Shown: positions 32,319 to 41,258, counted from the first letter of the stretch. The stretch: DNA of 64,000 bases from Clostridium_AM sp900759715 (GCA_900759715.1 CAAEXF010000141.1:1-64000), one strand, 5' to 3'. The notes: a model not told the origin generated them from the letters alone. Program-made: numbers and translations.

Positions 32319-34457
32319 ATGGGACAAAAATTAGTTATAGTTGAATCACCAGCAAAGGCAAAAACCATAGGAAAATATTTAGGTAAGAATTACGTAGTAG
32401 AAGCATCTATGGGACATGTAAGAGACCTTCCTAAAAGTCAATTAGGAGTTGATATAGATAATGAATACAATCCTAAATATATAACTATAAGAGGTAAGGG
32501 AGAATTATTAGATAAATTAAAAAAAGAAGCTAAGAAAAGTGAAAAAGTATACTTGGCAACGGACCCTGATAGGGAAGGAGAAGCAATTTCATGGCATTTA
32601 GCACATATACTTAAGCTAAAGGAAGAAGAAAAATGCAGAATAGAATTTCATGAAATTACCAAAAATGCAGTAAAAAGTGCTATAAAAGAGCCAAGAGAAA
32701 TAAACGTTAATTTGGTAAATGCTCAACAAGCTAGAAGAGTTTTAGATAGACTAGTTGGTTACAAAATTAGTCCTATACTTTGGAGAAAAGTAAAATGGGG
32801 GCTAAGTGCAGGAAGAGTTCAATCCGTTGCATTAAGAATGATATGTGATAGGGAAAAAGAAATATTAGACTTTATTCCTAAAGAGTATTGGACAGTTGAA
32901 TGTGCACTTCATAAGGGAGATTCTAAAAAAACTTTTAATGTCAGACTTACTACATTAGGTAAGAAAAAAATTGAAATTAGCAATAAAGAAGAAGTAGATA
33001 AAATAATAAAAGAACTAGAAAATGGGGAATTTATAGTAAAGAGTATTAAAAGGACTTCTAAAAATAAAAATCCTTTACCACCGTTTACTACAAGTACTCT
33101 ACAACAAGATGCTTATAAGAAAATGAATTTTGCAACAAAACGAACTATGTCAATTGCACAACAATTGTATGAAGGTATAGATATAAAAGGTTTTGGAACA
33201 GTGGGTCTTATCACATATATGAGAACGGATTCCGTAAGAATATCCACAGAAGCGCAAGAATCTTGCAAAAACTTTATAATAAATCAGTATGGAGATGGAT
33301 ATGCTCCTAAAGAAGCAAGAAACTATAAAGGCAAAAAAAATGCTCAAGATGCTCATGAGGCTATAAGACCAACTCATGTGGAGATTACTCCTGAAATTGC
33401 CAAAGCGAGCTTAAAGGATGAACAGTATAAATTATATTCTTTAATTTGGAATAGATTTGTTGCAAGCCAAATGTCTTCATGCATAATGGATGTTACATCA
33501 ATAAACATAGCTAATGGAGTTTATGGTCTTAAGGCTAGTGGATCTATAGTTAAATTTGATGGCTTTATGAAGGTGTATGAATACTCAACTGATGAGGAAA
33601 AAGAGGATATCAATTTACCTGAGCTAAGCGAAGATGAAAAGCTTATAAAAAAATCTATAGATGGAAAACAACATTTTACTCAACCACCTGCTAGGTTTTC
33701 GGAAGCAAGTCTTGTTAAGACATTGGAGGAAAATGGCATAGGAAGACCAAGTACTTATGCTCCTATTATATCTACATTATTAGAAAGAAAGTATATTGAA
33801 AGAGAAAAGAAAACTTTAAAGCCAACAGAACTTGGAGATATAGTAAATAACATAGTCAGTGAGTATTTTAAACAGATAGTTGATCTTGAGTTTACAGCTG
33901 AAATGGAAGGGAAATTAGATAATGTAGAAGACGGAAATGCAAATTGGAATGAAGTTGTAGGGCAATTTTTCACACCTTTAAAAGATGCCATAGAGATAGC
34001 GGAAAGAGAAGTAGCTAAGATAACGATAGAAGATAAGGTTACAGATATAGAGTGTGAGAAGTGTGGAAGAAATATGGTTATTAAACACGGAAGGTTTGGT
34101 GACTTTCTTGCATGTCCAGGTTATCCTGACTGTAAAAATACAAAGCCATTAGTAGAAGAATTAGAAGTTAAATGTCCAAAGTGTGCTGGAAATGTATTAG
34201 TAAAAAAGAGTAAAAAAGGAAGAAAGTTTTATGGATGTAGTAATTATCCAGATTGTGACTTTGTAAGTTGGTTTGAACCAGCAGCAGAAAAGTGTTCAGT
34301 TTGCGGTAGTATGATGGTAAAAAAATATAGCAAGTCTAAAGGAAATTACTTGGAATGCACAAATGCTGAGTGCAAGAATGTGGAATACAAAGTAGAGGGA
34401 GAAAATATAAAAAATTCTGTAAATGACATTGAAAATGTTAACAATAATAAAGTATAA
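32319..34457 (+). CDS. topA: DNA topoisomerase I
   Basis: TopA relaxes negative supercoils through a transient 5'-phosphotyrosine bond. The Toprim domain starts VIVESPAKAKTIGKYL and carries DPDREGEAISWHL; the catalytic tyrosine is Tyr300 in LITYMRTDS. Three C-terminal Cys4 zinc ribbons follow (CEKCG...CPGYPDC, CPKCA...CSNYPDC, CSVCG...CTNAEC). Length (712 aa) is normal. Start context is unusual: see the hairpin upstream. A weak TATAAT at 32245-32250 may be its -10 element. Confidence 0.98.
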   Translation: MGQKLVIVESPAKAKTIGKYLGKNYVVEASMGHVRDLPKSQLGVDIDNEYNPKYITIRGKGELLDKLKKEAKKSEKVYLATDPDREGEAISWHLAHILKLKEEEKCRIEFHEITKNAVKSAIKEPREINVNLVNAQQARRVLDRLVGYKISPILWRKVKWGLSAGRVQSVALRMICDREKEILDFIPKEYWTVECALHKGDSKKTFNVRLTTLGKKKIEISNKEEVDKIIKELENGEFIVKSIKRTSKNKNPLPPFTTSTLQQDAYKKMNFATKRTMSIAQQLYEGIDIKGFGTVGLITYMRTDSVRISTEAQESCKNFIINQYGDGYAPKEARNYKGKKNAQDAHEAIRPTHVEITPEIAKASLKDEQYKLYSLIWNRFVASQMSSCIMDVTSINIANGVYGLKASGSIVKFDGFMKVYEYSTDEEKEDINLPELSEDEKLIKKSIDGKQHFTQPPARFSEASLVKTLEENGIGRPSTYAPIISTLLERKYIEREKKTLKPTELGDIVNNIVSEYFKQIVDLEFTAEMEGKLDNVEDGNANWNEVVGQFFTPLKDAIEIAEREVAKITIEDKVTDIECEKCGRNMVIKHGRFGDFLACPGYPDCKNTKPLVEELEVKCPKCAGNVLVKKSKKGRKFYGCSNYPDCDFVSWFEPAAEKCSVCGSMMVKKYSKSKGNYLECTNAECKNVEYKVEGENIKNSVNDIENVNNNKV

Positions 34458-34510
34458 AGGAAATATATCAAAAAATACTAATAAATATGTCGAATATTAC
34501 AAAATTACTG

Positions 34511-34539
34511 TTGAAATGTACTTGCTGTTATGTTATTAT
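34511..34539 (+). promoter_or_regulatory. Promoter of codY
   Basis: TTGAAA (34511-34516), a 17-nt spacer and TATTAT (34534-34539) with an extended TGn. A Spo0A-box-like TGTCGAA lies at 34488-34494. The leader would be about 165 nt long and shows no clear structure. Confidence 0.6.
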
Positions 34540-34712
34540 AATTAAAGAGTAAGAAATAATTCTAAATATTTCAAAAAGTCTAAATTGTTGGTACAATAAT
34601 CTTGTTTGTTTTTGACAATAATAATTAAAAAGGAATGTGTGAACTTTATAATACCATTTGATTTGTAAATTTGAGTTGTTTATATAAAAGATAATGTTAA
34701 GGAGGAGTGCAA

Positions 34713-35489
34713 ATGTCATCGTTATTAAATAAAACAAGAATGTTAAATAAGATACTGCAGAAGACAGGAACTGAACCAGTAGTTTTTGATGATATATGTA
34801 AATTATTAAGTGAGGTACTAAACTGCAATGTTTATATAATAAGCAGAAGAGGAAAGATATTAGGTTTTAATCTCTCTTCAGGATTTGAATGTGACATAGT
34901 TAAAGATAAAGTTTTAAATGAGATGAGATTCCCAGAGAATTATAACAATAAACTATTAAATGTTCATGAAACTCTTTCAAATTTAGAAAATCAAGGTGAT
35001 TGTGTATTCGATGAAGATAAATCATGTGGTATAGAGAATAAGTTAACTACAATTGTTCCGATTATTGGTAACAGAGAAAGATTAGGAACTTTATTAATTG
35101 CTAGATTCGATGAACCCTTTACGGATGAAGATTTAGTATTATCAGAATATAGTGCTACGATTATTGGACTTGAGATATTAAGAGCTAAGCATGATGAAAT
35201 AGAGGAAGATGCTAGAAAAAAAGCTGTTGTACAACTTGCAATAGGTACTCTTTCTTATTCGGAATTAGAAGCTGTAGAACATATATTTAATGAATTAGAT
35301 GGAACCGAGGGATTACTTGTAGCATCTAAAATAGCGGATAAAGTTGGTATTACAAGATCAGTAATTGTAAATGCGCTAAGAAAATTTGAAAGTGCTGGAG
35401 TTATCGAATCAAGATCATTAGGTATGAAAGGTACTCATATAAGAATACTTAATGAAAAGTTACTTGATGAATTAAAGAAAATAAAGTAG
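34713..35489 (+). CDS. codY: GTP-sensing transcriptional pleiotropic repressor CodY
   Basis: CodY represses stationary-phase, amino-acid and nutrient-scavenging genes when GTP and branched-chain amino acids are abundant. The N-terminal GAF domain starts LLNKTRMLNKILQKTG. The C-terminal winged helix-turn-helix includes ASKIADKVGITRSVIVNALR and the ESRSLGMKGTHIRI block. Length is 258 aa. ATG 34713 follows GGAGGAG; the in-frame GTG 6 nt upstream is too close to it. It is monocistronic here, between topA and rpsB, with its own terminator. Confidence 0.97.
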   Translation: MSSLLNKTRMLNKILQKTGTEPVVFDDICKLLSEVLNCNVYIISRRGKILGFNLSSGFECDIVKDKVLNEMRFPENYNNKLLNVHETLSNLENQGDCVFDEDKSCGIENKLTTIVPIIGNRERLGTLLIARFDEPFTDEDLVLSEYSATIIGLEILRAKHDEIEEDARKKAVVQLAIGTLSYSELEAVEHIFNELDGTEGLLVASKIADKVGITRSVIVNALRKFESAGVIESRSLGMKGTHIRILNEKLLDELKKIK

Positions 35490-35492
35490 TGT

Positions 35493-35527
35493 AAATGGAG
35501 AATTATCTAAATTCTCCATTTTTATTT
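35493..35527 (+). terminator. Intrinsic terminator after codY
   Basis: AAATGGAGAATT (35493-35504) pairs with AATTCTCCATTT (35510-35521) around a 5-nt loop, followed by TTATTT. Confidence 0.85.
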
Positions 35528-35740
35528 AAAGTTATGAAAGTGAAACTTGAATTATATAAGACTATTATACTAAGTAGCTATCAGATAAAGATGTAATTTA
35601 AATAGAACTTTAATAGTAAATTATTTTTGTTCATAGTATAAATTTGTAAAATTTAGATGATAATAATCATTAGAGTTTAATATCGTAAATTTTATACATG
35701 AAATATTTTTAAATTTATTTATATAAATTAAAAATTGTTG
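35528..35740. other. AT-rich spacer before the rpsB promoter
   Basis: This part of the 388-nt codY-rpsB gap shows no gene, repeat or stable structure that I can support. Confidence 0.5.
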
Positions 35741-35769
35741 TTGAATAGCATTAATTCATATGATATACT
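35741..35769 (+). promoter_or_regulatory. Promoter of rpsB-tsf
   Basis: TTGAAT (35741-35746), a 17-nt spacer and TATACT (35764-35769) with an extended TGn. It gives a leader of about 100 nt. Confidence 0.7.
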
Positions 35770-35779
35770 ACAAAAGGTA

Positions 35780-35860
35780 GAAAAATACACACACTGCCCA
35801 ATTTATAAAATGGTGCCGAATAAGGTATTTTATAGATATGACGGTAGTGGAGGGAAAACC
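35780..35860 (+). ncRNA. Candidate S2 ribosomal protein leader
   Basis: CACTGCC (35792-35798) pairs with GGTAGTG (35843-35849). It closes an inner hairpin in which AAAATGGTGCC faces GGTATTTT. The location directly before rpsB and the closed, structured shape suggest an autoregulatory S2 leader. No covariance-model check was possible. Confidence 0.5.
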
Positions 35861-35877
35861 TAGGAGGGAAAAATATT

Positions 35878-36579
35878 ATGTCAGTTATTTCAATGAAACA
35901 ATTATTAGAAGCAGGTGTTCATTTCGGACATCAAACAAGAAGATGGAATCCTAAAATGGCTCCTTATATCTTCACAGAAAGAAACGGAATCTACATAATC
36001 GATTTGCAAAAAACTGTTAAAAAAGTTGAAGACGCTTATAATTTTGTAAGATCAGTTTCAGAAGAAGGAAAAGATGTACTTTTCGTAGGAACTAAGAAAC
36101 AAGCTCAAGAAGCTATTGGAGAAGAATCAGTAAGATCAGGAATGCACTTCGTTAACAATAGATGGTTAGGTGGAATGCTAACAAACTTTACAACAATCAA
36201 AGCAAGAATAAAAAAATTAGAAGAATTAGAAGCTATGGAAGCAGATGGAACTTTTGAAGTTCTTCCAAAGAAAGAAGTTATAAAGCTTAAGAATGAAAAA
36301 GAAAAATTAGAAAAGAACTTAGGCGGAATTAAAGAAATGGACTCAAACAACATTGGAGCATTATTTGTTGTTGACCCAAGAAAAGAAAAAAATGCTATAT
36401 CAGAAGCTAAAATTCTTGGAATTCCAGTAGTAGCTATAGTTGACACTAACTGTGACCCAGATGAAGTTGATTACGTTATACCTGGAAATGATGATGCAAT
36501 AAGAGCTGTAAAATTAATAACAGCTAAAATTGCTGATGCTATAATTGAAGGAAGACAAGGCGAACAATTAGCTGAATAA
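35878..36579 (+). CDS. rpsB: 30S ribosomal protein S2
   Basis: S2 joins late in 30S assembly and helps recruit S1 or mRNA. The 233-aa protein has the classical MKQLLEAGVHFGHQTRRW start, VNNRWLGGMLTN and the PVVAIVDTNCDPD signature. AGGAGGG precedes the ATG. tsf follows after 70 nt that contain a terminator-like hairpin, probably giving more rpsB than tsf mRNA. Confidence 0.98.
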   Translation: MSVISMKQLLEAGVHFGHQTRRWNPKMAPYIFTERNGIYIIDLQKTVKKVEDAYNFVRSVSEEGKDVLFVGTKKQAQEAIGEESVRSGMHFVNNRWLGGMLTNFTTIKARIKKLEELEAMEADGTFEVLPKKEVIKLKNEKEKLEKNLGGIKEMDSNNIGALFVVDPRKEKNAISEAKILGIPVVAIVDTNCDPDEVDYVIPGNDDAIRAVKLITAKIADAIIEGRQGEQLAE

Positions 36580-36588
36580 TTTAATTAG

Positions 36589-36620
36589 GGTAGATGAAGA
36601 TATTTCTTCATTTACCTTTT
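36589..36620 (+). terminator. Terminator-like hairpin between rpsB and tsf
   Basis: GGTAGATGAAG (36589-36599) pairs with CTTCATTTACC (36606-36616), an 11-bp stem with one G-U pair, then TTTT. It may allow partial readthrough into tsf. Confidence 0.6.
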
Positions 36621-36649
36621 AAATTAAGTTTAAATAGGAGGAATTTACT

Positions 36650-37570
36650 ATGATTACTGCACAGATGGTAAAAGAATTAAGAGAAAGAACTGGAGCAGGC
36701 ATGATGGACTGCAAAAAGGCTTTAAATGAAGTTAATGGAGATACAGAAAAGGCCATAGAATTATTAAGAGAAAAAGGTTTAGCAGCTGCAGCTAAAAAAG
36801 CTGGAAGAGTAGCAGCAGAAGGATTAGTTAAAACATATATTTCTGAAAATGGAAAGGTTGCTTCAATAGTAGAAGTTAACTGTGAAACAGACTTCGTTTC
36901 AGCTAATGAAGCTTTTGTTGAATTAGCTGATAATGCTGCAAAACAAGCAGCGAATTCAAACGCTAAAACTGTAGAAGAATTAGTTGAAGAAAAATACATA
37001 ACAGATGAAAATATAACAGTTAAGGATGCTGTAACTGCATTAATTGCAAAGCTTGGCGAAAACATGGCTGTTAGAAGATTTGAAAAATTAGTTGTTGAAA
37101 ATGGAACAATTGAAAGCTATATTCACGGCGGCGGAAGAATTGGCGTTCTTGTTAAAGTTGAATGTGAAAAAGAAAGCCCAGTTTTAAAAGAGGTTGCTAA
37201 AGATGTAGCTATGCAAGTTGCTGCAACAAATCCTTTATTCTTAAACAGAGATGCTGTAGATAACGAATCACTTGAAAAAGAAAAAGAAATCTACAGAGTT
37301 CAAGCTTTAAATGAAGGAAAGCCTGAAAAGATAGTTGACAAAATGGTTGTAGGAAGAGTTCAAAAATACTATAAAGAAAACTGTTTAGTTGAACAGGTTT
37401 GGGTAAGAAACCCAGATCTAACTATCGAGAAATACCTTCAGGAAAAATCAAAAGAAGTTGGAGCACCAATAACTGTAACTGCTTATGCAAGATTTGAAAA
37501 AGGCGAAGGAATCGAAAAGAAAGAAGAAAACTTTGCTGAAGAAGTTCAAAAGCAGATGCAAGGTAAATAG
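36650..37570 (+). CDS. tsf: Elongation factor Ts
   Basis: EF-Ts exchanges GDP for GTP on EF-Tu. The N-terminal domain begins TAQMVKELRERTGAGMMDCKKAL, and the core contains EVNCETDFVSANE. Length (306 aa) is normal. AGGAGGAA precedes the ATG. A strong terminator follows, so pyrH is transcribed separately or by readthrough. Confidence 0.98.
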   Translation: MITAQMVKELRERTGAGMMDCKKALNEVNGDTEKAIELLREKGLAAAAKKAGRVAAEGLVKTYISENGKVASIVEVNCETDFVSANEAFVELADNAAKQAANSNAKTVEELVEEKYITDENITVKDAVTALIAKLGENMAVRRFEKLVVENGTIESYIHGGGRIGVLVKVECEKESPVLKEVAKDVAMQVAATNPLFLNRDAVDNESLEKEKEIYRVQALNEGKPEKIVDKMVVGRVQKYYKENCLVEQVWVRNPDLTIEKYLQEKSKEVGAPITVTAYARFEKGEGIEKKEENFAEEVQKQMQGK

Positions 37571-37576
37571 TAACTG

Positions 37577-37608
37577 AAAAGAGGACACTTCGTGTTCTCT
37601 TTTTTTAA
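37577..37608 (+). terminator. Intrinsic terminator after tsf
   Basis: AAAAGAGGACAC (37577-37588) pairs with GTGTTCTCTTTT (37592-37603; one G-U) around a TTC loop, followed by more T residues. Confidence 0.88.
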
Positions 37609-37657
37609 GGTATAAACCTTAAAGTATGTAATTTATGACAATTTGGAGGTATAATAT

Positions 37658-38371
37658 ATGTATAATGCTAAATACAAGAGAGTCATGTTAAAGCTATCAG
37701 GAGAGGCTTTAGCAGGAGAAAAGGGATATGGTATAGACTTTGATGTTACTAAAAAGATAGCAGCACAGATAAAAGAACTAGTAGATATGGGTGTAGAAGT
37801 AGGTGCTGTAGTTGGCGGTGGAAACATATGGAGAGGCAGAAGTGGAGAAGAAATGGATAGGACTACTGCTGATTATATGGGTATGATGGCTACATGTATA
37901 AATGCTTTAGCACTTCAAGATTCCCTTGAAAATATCGGAGTTAATACAAGAGTTCAAACTGCTATAGAAATGAAAGAAGTAGCAGAGCCTTTTATTAGAA
38001 GAAGAGCAATGAGACATTTGGAGAAAAATAGGGTTGTAATATTTGGAGCAGGTACTGGAAATCCTTATTTTTCAACAGATACAGCAGCAGCATTGAGAGC
38101 TGCAGAGATTGAGGCTGAAGTTATACTTCTTGCTAAGAAAGTTGATGGAGTTTATGATAAGGATCCTCATAAATATAGTGATGCTAAGAAATTTGATAAG
38201 CTAAATTACATTGAAGTACTAGAAAAAGGACTTCAAGTTATGGATTCCACAGCAACATCATTATGTATGGACAATAACATCCCTATTTTAGTATTTGGCT
38301 TAGATAACCCAGAAAACATAAGAAAAGCGGTATTAGGTGAGTCAATTGGAACTTTAGTTTGTAAGCAGTAA
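37658..38371 (+). CDS. pyrH: UMP kinase
   Basis: PyrH phosphorylates UMP to UDP for RNA, sugar and membrane precursors. The amino-acid-kinase fold is evident: VMLKLSGEALAGEKG, AVVGGGNIWRG, FGAGTGNPYFSTDTAA and KKVDGVYDKDP. Length is 237 aa. GGAGGT precedes the ATG. It forms a translation-related operon with frr, 29 nt downstream. Confidence 0.98.
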   Translation: MYNAKYKRVMLKLSGEALAGEKGYGIDFDVTKKIAAQIKELVDMGVEVGAVVGGGNIWRGRSGEEMDRTTADYMGMMATCINALALQDSLENIGVNTRVQTAIEMKEVAEPFIRRRAMRHLEKNRVVIFGAGTGNPYFSTDTAAALRAAEIEAEVILLAKKVDGVYDKDPHKYSDAKKFDKLNYIEVLEKGLQVMDSTATSLCMDNNIPILVFGLDNPENIRKAVLGESIGTLVCKQ

Positions 38372-38400
38372 AAGTAAATTTATAAGGAGGTATATTTTCA

Positions 38401-38958
38401 ATGATTAAAGACGTTTTAAAATCAGCGGATGAAAGAATGAATAAGACTATATCAGTATTAAAGAAGGAATTAGCTTCAATGAAGGCTGGAAGAGCTACTC
38501 CAGCAATGCTAGATAGGATAGAAGCTGAATACTATGGAGCAATGACACCATTAAATCAATTAGCGAACATATCTGTTCCTGAATCAAGAATACTTGCGAT
38601 TCAACCTTGGGATAGAAGTTCAATAAAAGCTATTGAAAAAGCTATATTAAAGTCAGATCTTGGAATTAACCCTTCAAATGATGGAGAAGTTATAAGACTT
38701 ATTATTCCAGAGCTTACTGAAGAAACAAGAAAAAATATAGTTAAAAATATAAAAAAACTTGGTGAAGATTCAAAGGTTGCCATAAGAGGAATAAGAAGAG
38801 ATTGTAATGAAAAAATAAAGGCTTTAAAGAAGGAAAGCGAAGTATCTGAAGACGAAATAAAAAAAGCTGAAGATGATATTCAAAAGAAAACAGATAACTT
38901 CATCAAAGAAATAGATAAAATGGTTGAAGTTAAAGAGAAGGAAATTATGTCAATATAA
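38401..38958 (+). CDS. frr: Ribosome-recycling factor
   Basis: RRF splits the post-termination ribosome with EF-G. The 185-aa protein has LKSADERMNKTISVLKKEL, the RATPAMLDRIEAEYYG block and VAIRGIRRDCNEKIK. AAGGAGGT precedes the ATG by 10 nt. A strong terminator closes the pyrH-frr unit. Confidence 0.98.
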   Translation: MIKDVLKSADERMNKTISVLKKELASMKAGRATPAMLDRIEAEYYGAMTPLNQLANISVPESRILAIQPWDRSSIKAIEKAILKSDLGINPSNDGEVIRLIIPELTEETRKNIVKNIKKLGEDSKVAIRGIRRDCNEKIKALKKESEVSEDEIKKAEDDIQKKTDNFIKEIDKMVEVKEKEIMSI

Positions 38959-38969
38959 TTTTGAATTTT

Positions 38970-38996
38970 AAACCTGCGAATTCGCAGGTTTTTATT
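38970..38996 (+). terminator. Intrinsic terminator after frr
   Basis: AAACCTGCGAA and TTCGCAGGTTT (38970-38991) are perfectly complementary, followed by TTATT. Confidence 0.88.
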
Positions 38997-39039
38997 AACA
39001 AATGAAGGCTTTAATATAAATTATGAATGGAGAGTACAT

Positions 39040-39807
39040 ATGTTAAATTTTTTCCGTTTAAAAAAAGAGAATAAAGCTGCCGGTGAAGATATACATATAG
39101 ACTTAGATAATATACCACAGCATATTGCTATAATAATGGATGGCAATGGAAGATGGGCGAAGGAAAGAATGCTTCCAAGAACTATGGGACATAAAGCAGG
39201 AGTTGAAGCCATAAGGGGAATTGTAAAAGAATGCAGCAGTTTGGGTATAAAATACTTAACATTATATGCATTTTCAACGGAAAATTGGAAAAGATCCAAT
39301 GAAGAAGTAAGTGCTCTTATGAATTTATTAGTTCAATACTTAAGAAATGAATTTAAAGAATTAAATGAAAATAATGTTATCATAAATCATATAGGAGATA
39401 TATCAAAGCTTCCACAAGTTTGCCAGCAGGAACTAAAAAATGCCTACGAGAATACAAAAAATAATACAGGCTTAACTTTGAACTTAGCACTAAACTATGG
39501 TGGAAGAGACGAAATTCTTCGTGCTGTTAAAAATATATATGAAGATATTAAAGATGGAAAAATAAAAGAAGAAGATATAGATGAAAACACTATAGCAAGT
39601 CATTTGGATACAAAAGGAATGCCAGATCCGGACATAATAATAAGACCAAGTGGAGAACAAAGGCTTAGCAACTTTTTACTTTGGCAGTGTGCTTATTCTG
39701 AGTTTTGGTATTCTAATATAAAGTGGCCTGACTTTAAAAATGAACATTTGCATAAAGCGATTTATGATTTCCAAAATAGAGATAGAAGATTTGGAGGCGT
39801 GAAGTAA
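39040..39807 (+). CDS. uppS: Undecaprenyl diphosphate synthase
   Basis: UppS adds eight isopentenyl units to farnesyl diphosphate, giving the C55 lipid carrier for cell-wall synthesis. The signature IAIIMDGNGRWAKER (Asp and Gly-Asn-Gly-Arg pyrophosphate site), GHKAGVEAIR, ALNYGGRDEI and the RPSGEQRLSNFLLWQ block are intact. Length is 255 aa, with a charged N-terminal extension. cdsA follows after 23 nt. Confidence 0.97.
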   Translation: MLNFFRLKKENKAAGEDIHIDLDNIPQHIAIIMDGNGRWAKERMLPRTMGHKAGVEAIRGIVKECSSLGIKYLTLYAFSTENWKRSNEEVSALMNLLVQYLRNEFKELNENNVIINHIGDISKLPQVCQQELKNAYENTKNNTGLTLNLALNYGGRDEILRAVKNIYEDIKDGKIKEEDIDENTIASHLDTKGMPDPDIIIRPSGEQRLSNFLLWQCAYSEFWYSNIKWPDFKNEHLHKAIYDFQNRDRRFGGVK

Positions 39808-39830
39808 AATTATTGCTAGGAGATGGTTAG

Positions 39831-40628
39831 ATGAATAATAGATATATAGGAGCATTAATTCTTGCACCTTTTATTATATTTCTATTTTTAGGTGGTATAT
39901 ACCTAAAATATGGTATTATGATTTTGTCTCTATTAGGAATGTATGAATTCTATAAAGTGGTAAAATCTAAAAATATTCAGCCAATAACTATGGCGGGATA
40001 TTTACTATGTATAGTTTACTATATAACGCTAAATAAAACTATTGATTATAGAATGACTTTTTTTCTTTTAATAATTGCTATTTTTATAATTATGTGTATT
40101 CCTGTATTAGATACTGAATATAATTTTATTGATATATCCATTACAATATTAGCGTTTTTATATGTGGCTGTGTTCTTTAGTTTTATTGTTTTGGTTAATA
40201 ATAAGAATTATGGGAATTATTTAGTTTGGTTGATATTTATATCATCATGGCTTTGTGATACTGCAGCTTATTATACAGGAAAAGCCTTTGGAAAGAGAAA
40301 ATTATGCCCTAAAGTAAGCCCCAAAAAAACTGTAGAAGGATCTATAGGAGGAATGCTTGGAAGCACTATAGCTTGTGGAGTGTTTGGGTATGTGATTAAT
40401 TCTAATGGAGTTACTGTACCTCTCTATCACTTTTTTTTAATAGGAGCTATTTGTGGGGTGTTCTGCCAATTTGGTGACCTTACTGCGTCATCTATAAAAA
40501 GGTATATTGGCGTTAAAGACTACAGTAATCTAATTCCAGGTCACGGAGGCATACTAGATAGATTTGACAGTATACTATTTGCCTCTGTCGTTGTATACTA
40601 TTATATAACTTTCGTTATAGGAATTTAA
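39831..40628 (+). CDS. cdsA: Phosphatidate cytidylyltransferase
   Basis: CdsA makes CDP-diacylglycerol from phosphatidic acid and CTP. The 265-aa protein has about seven or eight membrane segments, the CDTAAYYTGKAFGKRKLCPK catalytic stretch, SPKKTVEGSIGG and the C-terminal signature HGGILDRFDS. AGGAGATG precedes the ATG. In most Firmicutes dxr follows directly; here a 1.4-kb region with a coat protein gene, a small ORF and a broken gene lies between them. Confidence 0.96.
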   Translation: MNNRYIGALILAPFIIFLFLGGIYLKYGIMILSLLGMYEFYKVVKSKNIQPITMAGYLLCIVYYITLNKTIDYRMTFFLLIIAIFIIMCIPVLDTEYNFIDISITILAFLYVAVFFSFIVLVNNKNYGNYLVWLIFISSWLCDTAAYYTGKAFGKRKLCPKVSPKKTVEGSIGGMLGSTIACGVFGYVINSNGVTVPLYHFFLIGAICGVFCQFGDLTASSIKRYIGVKDYSNLIPGHGGILDRFDSILFASVVVYYYITFVIGI

Positions 40629-40641
40629 TATTTACGCTCAT

Positions 40642-40687
40642 AAAAAGACTGAAAAGCTCTATTAATATTGCTTTTGGGTCTTTTTAT
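40642..40687 (+). terminator. Intrinsic terminator after cdsA
   Basis: AAAAAGAC (40642-40649) pairs with GTCTTTTT (40678-40685), and inside it AAAAGC pairs with GCTTTT; a T-rich tail follows. Confidence 0.8.
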
Positions 40688-40758
40688 AGTTTCACTTTAT
40701 TCCCATGGATATTTAAGTATTTACTGAGAAAAATAATTTATATGGGAGGTGAAATGAT

Positions 40759-41073
40759 ATGTCGTGGTTAGATGATCTATTTGGAGTAGATGATACCTCT
40801 AATAGTGGGACTAATCTTAATGATAAGGATATAGCTATGGATATGCTCACTTCATCAAAAACTAGAATAAGAATATTAGCTAAAGCAGCTGTTGAAGCTA
40901 CAAATCCTCAATTGAGACAGATTCTTAGTTGTGAGTTAACTAATAGTGTCAATGAGCATTTTAAACTATCGGATATGGCAGTAAATAAACAATGGTATAA
41001 TGCTTTTGCAGATCCGGTGCAGCAAATACAGCAAGACGTAGCTGAAGCTCAAAATCTTTCACAAAATCAATAG
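40759..41073 (+). CDS. CotF-family spore coat protein
   Basis: The 104-aa protein fits the Coat_F family of small spore coat proteins: a low-complexity N-terminus, a DKDIAMDMLTSSKTRIR segment, and a helical ELTNSVNEHFKLSDMAVNKQW region ending in Gln-rich sequence. GGGAGGTGA precedes the ATG. It stands alone between two terminators, so separate late-sporulation expression is likely; I could not identify the sigma factor site. A ferritin-like four-helix fold is expected for the family. Confidence 0.85.
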   Translation: MSWLDDLFGVDDTSNSGTNLNDKDIAMDMLTSSKTRIRILAKAAVEATNPQLRQILSCELTNSVNEHFKLSDMAVNKQWYNAFADPVQQIQQDVAEAQNLSQNQ

Positions 41074-41081
41074 ATATATCT

Positions 41082-41110
41082 AAAGGAGCCTTTTTATTGC
41101 TCCTTTTTAT
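41082..41110 (+). terminator. Intrinsic terminator after the coat protein gene
   Basis: AAAGGAGC (41082-41089) pairs with GCTCCTTT (41099-41106) and is followed by TTAT. Confidence 0.85.
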
Positions 41111-41114
41111 AATT

Positions 41115-41258
41115 CTATTCAATATCATTTATATACTCAATAATATTCCAAAACTCTTCCCAATCTAGACCAACTTCACCACAAATCTGCACATCAGAAT
41201 AACCTTTGCCTAGTAATTGTTTTACTATTTCTATGTTATCATTCAATTTTATAATCAT
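41115..41258 (-). CDS. Hypothetical 47-aa protein with a hairpin over its start
   Basis: I do not recognise this ORF. The product has a helix-turn-helix-like middle (QLLGKGYSDVQICGEVGLD), followed by an aromatic acidic helix (WEEFWNIIEYINDIE). Its ATG at 41258 has no Shine-Dalgarno next to it; GAGGTGAG lies 28 nt upstream (41287-41294), with a perfect 11-bp hairpin between them. It could be a small regulator or the remnant of a larger DNA-binding gene. Confidence 0.5.
   Translation of the reverse strand: MIIKLNDNIEIVKQLLGKGYSDVQICGEVGLDWEEFWNIIEYINDIE

Noticed and set aside
36105..37065. Long minus-strand frames opposite rpsB and tsf
   Set aside because: They lie opposite highly conserved genes with A/G-rich codons, which commonly leave the other strand open; no start signals.
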